From contig JARGPA010000003.1 in the NCBI GenBank assembly GCA_029213305.1, positions 62,001 through 126,000 on the forward strand: a stretch of 64,000 bases of DNA. Direction: 5' to 3'. Position numbers and translations under genes: made by a program. Below, in pieces: positions 58,171 to 64,000 of the stretch. The stretch is from Phycisphaerales bacterium. GTDB taxonomy: Bacteria > Planctomycetota > Phycisphaerae > Phycisphaerales > UBA1924. The first letter of the stretch is position 1. Each line of letters begins with the position of its first letter. The notes beneath the pieces were generated by a model. That model searched no databases. It was not told where the DNA came from and saw nothing but the letters and a program-made list of their open reading frames with translations.

Positions 58171-58419
58171 TCAGCTTTCTGCATCGGCGTCAGTATCTAA
58201 ATCATCGAGACTCAAATCGACGACTCGTTGCTCGGCCTGATCCAGAATTTGCCTTGCTCGTTTTACGAGCCCGACTCCTTTTTCATACCCCTTGATCGAT
58301 TCTTCGAGCCCTGCTTCACCTGATTCGATCCGATCGACAATTGCTTCGAGTTGCTCAATTAACTCCTCATAGCGGAGTTCCTCGACTGGATTCGCCTGTT
58401 TTGAAGATTTCTTAGCCAT
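58171..58419 (-). CDS. xseB: Exodeoxyribonuclease VII small subunit
   Basis: 82 residues of the typical XseB helix-turn-helix: LRYEELIEQLEAIVDRIESGEAGLEESIKGYEKGVGLVKRARQILDQAEQRV. It follows xseA by about 30 bp. The small subunits assemble around XseA. Confidence 0.94.
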   Translation of the reverse strand: MAKKSSKQANPVEELRYEELIEQLEAIVDRIESGEAGLEESIKGYEKGVGLVKRARQILDQAEQRVVDLSLDDLDTDADAES

Positions 58420-58450
58420 ACATGAGCATATTCATCAACATTCAATCGAT

Positions 58451-60040
58451 CTATCCGAAGAGCCCCATCTGATCAGGATTAGTTTCATCAGATTTTGTCC
58501 GACTCTTCCTACTAGATCGCTTTGGAGCAATAGTCGGCTGAGCGAGATCACTCTGTCGATCGCTCTTTGAGACACTTCTCTTTGATCTTGAGTCTGACGA
58601 TTCTCCAAGAATCACATTCGAGTGGATTTTGCCGTCAGCGAGTGTGGTCACGATCTGATCGCCTTCAACAACATCTTCTACAGATCGTATTAGTGAACCA
58701 TCCAAACGAGCACTTACCGAATACCCGCGAGCGATGACTTGAGCCGGACCAATCGCATGCAACTCTCTTGTAATCGAGAACAAGTCTTCTTTGCGATCTC
58801 GCAAAGCTCGTGAGATTGCTTTTGACAATCGATAACTCACGAGTTTGAGTTGCTCTTCCCGACGAGCCTGAGCAGCGGCTGGTTGATGCTTTGCTAATCG
58901 TATCGCGGTTCGATCTAAACTGGACCTACTCTTTGCGATCATCGAATGAGCTCGAGTATGCAAACGATCAAACTCGCGGCTCAACCGATCCCGATGTATA
59001 CCAATCATCTGACTCGGATCAGATATTGATCGGGATCCCGCAAGCGTATTGAGCCTTTGTTGCTCGAATCGAAGCTCTGATCTGAGATTCCGATCAAGTC
59101 GACTCTGAACCGAATCGAGTTGCTCGCGCATAGCTTCTCGATCTGGAGATAATCGCATCGCTGCTTGTGTCGGAGTCGCACATCTTTCATCTGCAACAAG
59201 TTCTGCAACTGTTGTATCCGTCTCGTGCCCGATTGCGGCGACAACTGGCAATCTCGATTGATAAATTGCTTGAGCAACTTCAAGTTCGTTGAATGCCCAT
59301 AAATCTTCGAGTGATCCCCCCCCCCGGGTGAGCAAGATTGCATCGATCCCTATTCGCTCTGCGTGTACATTCAATGAGTCAATGGCATTCGCAACTTGTC
59401 CGCGTGCTTGATCTCCCTGCACACGAACATCAACAATGTAGAGTTCAACACCTGGACATCTCCTTGAGAATGTATCAATCACATCTGCAACTGCAGCGCC
59501 GTCTTTACTTGTGACAACTGCAACTTTGCGTGGGAATATCGGGAGAGATTGTTTGTTTGCAGGATCAAACCACCCCTTCGATCTCAGATCTTCCATCCGT
59601 TTTTTGAGCTGCAGCTCAAGCGCACCCGCCCCCAATGGTGTGAGAGAAGTCACAATCAAACTCACTCGACCACTTGGTGCGTAAAACTCAACACGACCTC
59701 GAGCAACGACGGAGTCACCATGTTTGGGAACATATCCCATGCGGCTCGCAGCAGAAGCGAACACAACTGCGCCAATGACTGATCGATCATCTTTGAGTGA
59801 AAAATAGTAATGAGTTCGATGCGATAACGAACTAATCTCACCTACTACTGCAATTGTACCGCTGATACCTGACTTGATGGAATGATCAATCCGAGTTGCG
59901 AGCTGAGAAACCGAAAGTGGAGCATGTTCCTCTTTGGAATCCAAAACCGACGCAGGGGGCTTAACGCCCCCGTTGCCGGCTCTCTTACCAGTCTGTTTGC
60001 TCTTCATGCGATCGGGATTAAATGGCAACCGTCCTGTCAT
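58451..60040 (-). CDS. xseA: Exodeoxyribonuclease VII large subunit
   Basis: Degrades single-stranded DNA from either end. 529 residues. N-terminal OB-fold (about 55-130) with VVGEISSLSHRTHYYFSLKD; the catalytic core has KVAVVTSKDGAAVADVIDTFSRRCPG, RGGGSLEDLWAFNELEVAQAI and VAAIGHETDTTVAELVADERCATPTQAAM. The C-terminus is coiled and ends in a charged Ser/Lys tail. The RGGGSLEDLW codons contain ten G in a row. Confidence 0.95.
   Translation of the reverse strand: MTGRLPFNPDRMKSKQTGKRAGNGGVKPPASVLDSKEEHAPLSVSQLATRIDHSIKSGISGTIAVVGEISSLSHRTHYYFSLKDDRSVIGAVVFASAASRMGYVPKHGDSVVARGRVEFYAPSGRVSLIVTSLTPLGAGALELQLKKRMEDLRSKGWFDPANKQSLPIFPRKVAVVTSKDGAAVADVIDTFSRRCPGVELYIVDVRVQGDQARGQVANAIDSLNVHAERIGIDAILLTRGGGSLEDLWAFNELEVAQAIYQSRLPVVAAIGHETDTTVAELVADERCATPTQAAMRLSPDREAMREQLDSVQSRLDRNLRSELRFEQQRLNTLAGSRSISDPSQMIGIHRDRLSREFDRLHTRAHSMIAKSRSSLDRTAIRLAKHQPAAAQARREEQLKLVSYRLSKAISRALRDRKEDLFSITRELHAIGPAQVIARGYSVSARLDGSLIRSVEDVVEGDQIVTTLADGKIHSNVILGESSDSRSKRSVSKSDRQSDLAQPTIAPKRSSRKSRTKSDETNPDQMGLFG
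59316..59325. repeat. Homopolymer of ten C inside xseA
   Basis: Ten C on the plus strand, ten G on the coding strand, span the codons of Arg-Gly-Gly-Gly in the conserved RGGGSLEDLW motif. A change of one base would shift the frame at about residue 240 and remove more than half of XseA. Confidence 0.9.
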
Positions 60041-60112
60041 ATCGAAACGATACGGGGTCCATTACCATTCGTCCTCAGCATCTGAGCATGAATCAGCAAA
60101 TCATTTCAAGTC

Positions 60113-60907
60113 TTACTTGTTTGAAGCGACCTGATCTGATTTTTTCTCTGCATTCGCCTCATTGCGTTTCTCAACACGAGCAGCAATCTGAGCATTCACA
60201 TTGTGCGGAAGTGAAATCCGAACTACAGATTCGGAATCATTGAGCATCATCGCAACACCCTGCATCTTCGTTTGCTCATTGCGCTTGACTTGTTCACGAG
60301 ACTTCCCGCGTGGGATATCGACTGGACGCTCGAAAACTGCTGAAGGCTCAGGCAAGCTTTTACCCTGCGCTTGATTTTCACTCGTTGTATCCGCCTTTGG
60401 ATTTGTGAAGACCCTTACGCCATAGAACCCGTTGTCGCGAAGCCAATCATGACGAGCTTGCTCTAGCTTGGAGAACAACTCTTTCGTGCGATCAATCTGT
60501 TGACGGCCGTGTTGAGTCCGATCTGTTTCAAGAGTTGTCCCACGAAACAACATCTGAGCGGTTGAATCGTTTGCTGCTGGGATTGGCATGAATGGATCTA
60601 TTGCAAAGATCCCATCAAATATTTGTACATAAATCAGAGCAGGAGCGTCTTCGCCACCTAATTTTTCACGATCTGACTTTGCATTCCAGTTGAGTGATCC
60701 GTCTTCACCTGTGACAGCGACGACTTTCCCTCTGGTTTCATTTGAAAAACGGATCTGCCCACGACGGGTTTGTGCGTCGTTGATCATGCCTGCTCGGATC
60801 TCAATGATCTCAGGAGCGCGAACTTGATCCTTTGCATAGTAGTGATTCGCAGTGTTTGGTCCCAACGCGGCGAGTGTCATTGCACCGATTACTGTTGTGA
60901 GTATCAT
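60113..60907 (-). CDS. Exported hypothetical protein
   Basis: 264 residues starting MILTTVIGAMTLAALGPNTANHYYAKDQVRAPEIIEIRAG; the first 20 residues are a short signal peptide. The rest is of mixed character: ALIYVQIFDGIFAIDPFMPIP in the middle, then basic and polar regions with coiled tendency, ending in ARVEKRNEANAEKKSDQVA. The ATG has GGAGA at about seven bases. I do not recognise a family. It is 72 bp before the xseA start, in the same direction. Confidence 0.65.
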   Translation of the reverse strand: MILTTVIGAMTLAALGPNTANHYYAKDQVRAPEIIEIRAGMINDAQTRRGQIRFSNETRGKVVAVTGEDGSLNWNAKSDREKLGGEDAPALIYVQIFDGIFAIDPFMPIPAANDSTAQMLFRGTTLETDRTQHGRQQIDRTKELFSKLEQARHDWLRDNGFYGVRVFTNPKADTTSENQAQGKSLPEPSAVFERPVDIPRGKSREQVKRNEQTKMQGVAMMLNDSESVVRISLPHNVNAQIAARVEKRNEANAEKKSDQVASNK

Positions 60908-60956
60908 ATCGGTTCTCCATTCTTTAGATGTGTTACCAGCTACTCATTTCCCATCA

Positions 60957-60978
60957 CAAAAACAGGGGCTGGCCTGTT
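60957..60978 (-). terminator. Possible terminator of the ABC transporter/glycosyltransferase operon
   Basis: On the minus strand AACAGG and CCTGTT form a 6-bp stem with a 6-nt loop followed by TTT. It lies about 130 bp beyond the glycosyltransferase gene stop. It could also be a short leader hairpin of the next gene. Confidence 0.4.
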
Positions 60979-61105
60979 CAAAGTGTGCACGAAAACCGCT
61001 AGAACACAAGCTCGATGACTGGAGTGTGCACATATTCGAAAGGAATAATTCGGATTTCTCCTAAAGCATGCCTGTATCAGATTTGGATATGGATAATCTC
61101 GGACC

Positions 61106-62203
61106 TTAGTCTGCAGTTGCAGACATCGGTTCGCCTGTCAATCTCTGATATGCATCAAGAACAGAAGCAATATGCATTGGGGATCGCCGATTGTTTGTTA
61201 CATATTCACGAGACAACATCCCAAGTTTTCGAGCTTCATCAAGATCTGAGAGACTCGATTCCAAGAGTGAAGTCCAACAACTACGGATTGGTCGATCAAC
61301 AACTTTTACACCAGGTGATTCCTTGATCGGCGCGATGGAATCATCATTCCCCGCGAGCACGAGCATTCCCGTCCCCATCGCATCAAGAAGTAGTGTTCGC
61401 TCTTCATGAAGTGTATCCGGATAGACCAATAGATCACATCGCAAAAGCAGATCTCGACGATCCTCAGAACGATCGATCGTTGTAAACCGATCTTCGTGTT
61501 TACGAGCAACAACTCGTTGGAACAATCCCGCGCGTTCAACGATTTCAAGATTCGCAAAAACCATCACACCGGGATTGATGTCAAGATAATCTGCAATCCC
61601 GTCGAACGCTGCAATGCTCGCGTCTTTCTGTCGGCCTGAACTCATCAATACAATCGATGGGATTTTGTCGGATCGAAGAATCTGACTTGGAGATGTAGGA
61701 ACACTCGCGCCCCATTGAGCAAGATGTCCGCGATCTGAATATCCCGCTTGTTCAAGTCCAGTTTCAAAGGCTCGTTCGGGCATCGAAAAGAGAGCACGAT
61801 CATTTGAATCGAGATGGAGCCCTCTCACTGAATCTGCGAGACCTGCTCTCCACACTTCGAAAACTACGCCTGCACCAAGAATCCTGCCGAGCTCTTTACC
61901 CATCGACCAGGCGCCGCCTCCGAACACATGAACAATATCGATCTGCCCTGATCCGGATTCGTTATCCCCGAGAATCTGTTTGGCGACCTGATTAGCGCGG
62001 ATTCGTTGGGTAAGTGCTAATCCACGATCTGCGTACCAGACTGGTTCAACCAATAGATCGAAACCCGCTTCTTCGAGTTGACGATCCTTAGGAAGGACAA
62101 CTTGAGTGTACACTCCCTCGTCTGCGAGACCGACCACTACACGCTCTATAAGAGCACGCTCATGGCGAGCAAACTGGGCATCAACAAGTATCAGGACTCT
62201 CAT
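61106..62203 (-). CDS. Glycosyltransferase, GT-B fold (GT4-like)
   Basis: From ATG 62203 the protein has about 365 residues and begins MRVLILVDAQFARHERALIERVVVGLADEGVYTQVVLPK. The frame runs open for 89 codons further upstream, but those residues overlap the neighbouring ABC gene and lack a proper start. The centre has DIVHVFGGGAWSMGKELGRILG; the donor site has DLLVYPDTLHEERTLLLDAMGTGMLVLAGNDDS, which is the usual GT4 region. Substrate unknown. It is 28 bp after the ABC transporter ATPase gene. Confidence 0.78.
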   Translation of the reverse strand: MRVLILVDAQFARHERALIERVVVGLADEGVYTQVVLPKDRQLEEAGFDLLVEPVWYADRGLALTQRIRANQVAKQILGDNESGSGQIDIVHVFGGGAWSMGKELGRILGAGVVFEVWRAGLADSVRGLHLDSNDRALFSMPERAFETGLEQAGYSDRGHLAQWGASVPTSPSQILRSDKIPSIVLMSSGRQKDASIAAFDGIADYLDINPGVMVFANLEIVERAGLFQRVVARKHEDRFTTIDRSEDRRDLLLRCDLLVYPDTLHEERTLLLDAMGTGMLVLAGNDDSIAPIKESPGVKVVDRPIRSCWTSLLESSLSDLDEARKLGMLSREYVTNNRRSPMHIASVLDAYQRLTGEPMSATAD

Positions 62204-62231
62204 GGAGACTGTACTCCTACCGATCGTCCGA

Positions 62232-63368
62232 TCAATCCTTTGGAAGATCAGAGATTCTGAACGAAAGATCCGGCGGACTCGTATCGTCGTTCTTGACTGC
62301 TTCGGTTCGCCAGACACCAACCCAGTGATCCTTTGCGACTTTGCGAAGAACATAATCACCCGCAGGTTCGTCGCGAGCACACAAGTCGGCGGGAGCATCA
62401 TTCCAAGGCCACCAAGGAGTAATTCCCTGATCCGCACCCGGCAGTTTCTTGAACTGCTCAGGATCATCAACCACTTCAGTGATCGTTGTCAATCTATGAA
62501 GCTTTGAGTGAACCGTAGGGATACTCGCAAGCAATCCGCGAGTGTAAGGATGCATCGGATTCGCGTAGAGATCATACACATTTGCAAACTCTACAACCCG
62601 TCCTGCATACATCACACAAACAATATCCGCGTTTTCAGCAACAACCCCAAGGTCATGGGTGATGAGCATCACAGCCATGTTGCGCTTCTCTTTAAGAGTC
62701 TTGAGTAGTTCAAGAATCTGCGCTTGAATTGTGACATCCAGTGCAGTTGTTGGTTCATCCGCAAGCAACAAACGTGGTTGACACGCGAGTGCCATTGCGA
62801 TCATCACCCGTTGGCGCATACCGCCTGAGAATTGATGTGGATACGCTTTGATTCGACCTTGTGGATCTGGGATCCCCACTGCGTCCATTGCATCGATCGC
62901 GATTTTCATCGCTTCCTTTGAGTTCACATTCTGATGGAGCGTGATTGCTTCAATAATCTGATCGCCAACAGTGTACACTGGATTCAACGAAGTCATCGGC
63001 TCTTGGAAAATCATCGCAATTTCGTTGCCGCGGATCTTCCTCATCTCTGATTCACTCAGTTCAAGAAGATTGACTACCTCGTCATTTTCTTTGCGATAGA
63101 GAATCTCTCCTCGATCAAAGCGTCCAGGAGGACGCGGCACAAGCTGCATCGAGCTCATCGATGTCACGGATTTACCACATCCTGATTCACCCACAACTGC
63201 GAGGGTTTGTCGAGGGTAGACTGTCATCCGAACGCCATCGACTGCTTGGATTCTTGGACCTGATCCATTGTCAAATGAGACCGCAAGGTTCTTGACTTGC
63301 ATGAGCGGCTGCTCAGCAATACCTGCTCGCGGTGAACTCTGCGTTTGCTCAATCGTTGCCTCTGCCAT
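62232..63368 (-). CDS. Oligopeptide/dipeptide ABC transporter ATP-binding protein (OppD-like)
   Basis: 378 residues. Walker [19 protein letters not shown]-loop [19 protein letters not shown], signature [16 protein letters not shown], Walker [19 protein letters not shown] and switch [26 protein letters not shown]. After these comes the oligopeptide-type C-terminal [13 protein letters not shown] segment. A further charged tail of about 90 residues follows. It is 24 bp downstream of the permease gene. Confidence 0.93.
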   Translation of the reverse strand: MAEATIEQTQSSPRAGIAEQPLMQVKNLAVSFDNGSGPRIQAVDGVRMTVYPRQTLAVVGESGCGKSVTSMSSMQLVPRPPGRFDRGEILYRKENDEVVNLLELSESEMRKIRGNEIAMIFQEPMTSLNPVYTVGDQIIEAITLHQNVNSKEAMKIAIDAMDAVGIPDPQGRIKAYPHQFSGGMRQRVMIAMALACQPRLLLADEPTTALDVTIQAQILELLKTLKEKRNMAVMLITHDLGVVAENADIVCVMYAGRVVEFANVYDLYANPMHPYTRGLLASIPTVHSKLHRLTTITEVVDDPEQFKKLPGADQGITPWWPWNDAPADLCARDEPAGDYVLRKVAKDHWVGVWRTEAVKNDDTSPPDLSFRISDLPKD

Positions 63369-63391
63369 GAATACTCCTAAGCGCCTGAGCT

Positions 63392-64000
63392 TTAGACGCG
63401 TGCTTTCTTAAGTTTAGGATCGATCGCGTCTCGGAGCGCTTCACCGATCAAGTTGTATGCCATCGTCGTAAGGAAAATCGCAGCACCGGGGAAGATTGCA
63501 AGCCACCAAATGAAGTCTGATGTCTCACCTGATGCGTTTGAAAGCAGTTTACCCCAGCTTGCTTGCCCAGTTGGCCCGAGCCCGAGATACGAAAGGATTG
63601 CTTCGATGAGAATCGCAGCTGCAATCGCGAATGATGAATCTACGAGTACAGGAGTCACCCCGTTTGGAAGCATGTGCTTAAAGAGGATCGACCAAAGTGG
63701 TAAACCCATCGCCTTCGCAGCTTGTACATAGTCCGTTTCTCGGAGCTTCATAAACTCTGCACGAACAAATCGAGCAGCGCCTGTCCATGTAAAGCAACCG
63801 ATGATCGCCATCATGAAGTAGATATTGCGAGGGAGTACACCCGCCGCAACGATCAAGAGGAACAACACTGGGATCGCCATAAAGATTTCAACAACTCGAT
63901 ACAACACGAGATCTACCCAGCCACCAAAGTACCCCATGAGTGAACCAATGGTGACTCCAATCACAACCGCGATACCAGTCGAGACAAACCCAATCGAAAT
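63392..64000 (-). CDS. Oligopeptide ABC transporter permease (OppC-like; N-terminus beyond window)
   Basis: The frame is open from the window edge (ISIGFVSTGIAVVIGVTIGSLMGYFGG) to the stop at 63392, giving at least 203 codons. It contains helices MAIPVLFLLIVAAGVLP and IYFMMAIIGCFTWTGAARFVR, the EAA loop AEFMKLRETDYVQAAKAMGLPLWSILFKHMLPNG, and ALRDAIDPKLK at the end. This is the C-terminal two thirds of an OppC/DppC-type permease. The start lies to the right of the window. Confidence 0.9.
   Translation of the reverse strand: MSIGFVSTGIAVVIGVTIGSLMGYFGGWVDLVLYRVVEIFMAIPVLFLLIVAAGVLPRNIYFMMAIIGCFTWTGAARFVRAEFMKLRETDYVQAAKAMGLPLWSILFKHMLPNGVTPVLVDSSFAIAAAILIEAILSYLGLGPTGQASWGKLLSNASGETSDFIWWLAIFPGAAIFLTTMAYNLIGEALRDAIDPKLKKARV

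Noticed and set aside
61106-62470. N-terminal extension of the glycosyltransferase
   Set aside because: The upstream 89 codons overlap the C-terminal end of the ABC ATPase gene and show no protein-like pattern; the ATG at 62203 begins the GT fold directly.

Overview
The window reads as chromosomal DNA of a Planctomycetota bacterium, most likely of the class Phycisphaerae. This assignment is an inference. It rests on an H-X9-DG type pseudopilin with an [16 protein letters not shown] leader, two unlike GroELs around one GroES, a large modular prepilin peptidase, a zinc-ribbon/GYF-like membrane protein, and very large PstC and PstA permeases. Base composition looks even throughout. I see no rRNA, insertion sequence, prophage, integrase or CRISPR array. 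Nearly all genes are ordinary and tightly packed, many with 1-4 bp ATGA/TAATG overlaps.

Layout. 1-7053 (minus): a chaperone run, groEL1-groES-groEL2-dnaJ-grpE, continuing into an FmdB-like zinc ribbon gene, acpS and a cut beta-propeller-like gene. 7371-11177 (plus): an isolated nuoA, a DUF2752 protein, two tandem paralogous lipoproteins, a possible glycosyltransferase-like protein and a low-molecular-weight tyrosine phosphatase. 11267-15532 (minus): sucA-sucB of 2-oxoglutarate dehydrogenase. 15744-22651 (minus): pstS-pstC-pstA-pstB high-affinity phosphate uptake, without phoU. 22855-27714: exported glutathione peroxidase, a two-domain 6-pyruvoyl-tetrahydropterin-synthase-like protein, a GT9 glycosyltransferase, and serA-serC for serine biosynthesis. 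27838-31692: a pseudopilin, a zinc-ribbon/GYF-like membrane protein, a parvulin-like lipoprotein and a UbiA-like membrane protein. 31697-43443: RNase Y, a lipoprotein, a PilZ protein, a DUF58/transglutaminase pair, a regulatory-domain lipoprotein, scpB, a queuosine-precursor transporter, and a response regulator plus HD-GYP pair.

43486-55291 (minus) is the most distinctive block. It is one long run encoding a possible small protein, a PAS-type sensor histidine kinase, a STAS protein, PilB/GspE, PilC/GspF, PilM, PilN, PilO, a PilP/GspC-like protein, a GspG-like major pseudopilin, three minor pseudopilins and a final pilus protein carrying a LamG-like jelly-roll domain. It encodes a type IV pilus/type II secretion-like machine with its own signalling proteins but no secretin in the window. 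The matching prepilin peptidase lies at 56606-58129, beyond three tRNA genes (Val, Thr, Tyr) and an OmpA-family lipoprotein. The last part holds xseB-xseA, an exported hypothetical protein, a GT4-like glycosyltransferase and the ATPase and permease of an oligopeptide-type ABC transporter that runs off the right edge.

The strongest leads are the pilus/secretion locus with its LamG-tipped protein, whose gene contains a run of nine G; a ten-G run in xseA; the enlarged Pst permeases; the fused double pterin-synthase protein; and the tandem lipoprotein pair with a shared C-terminal motif. I found no clearly new defence or mobile system.
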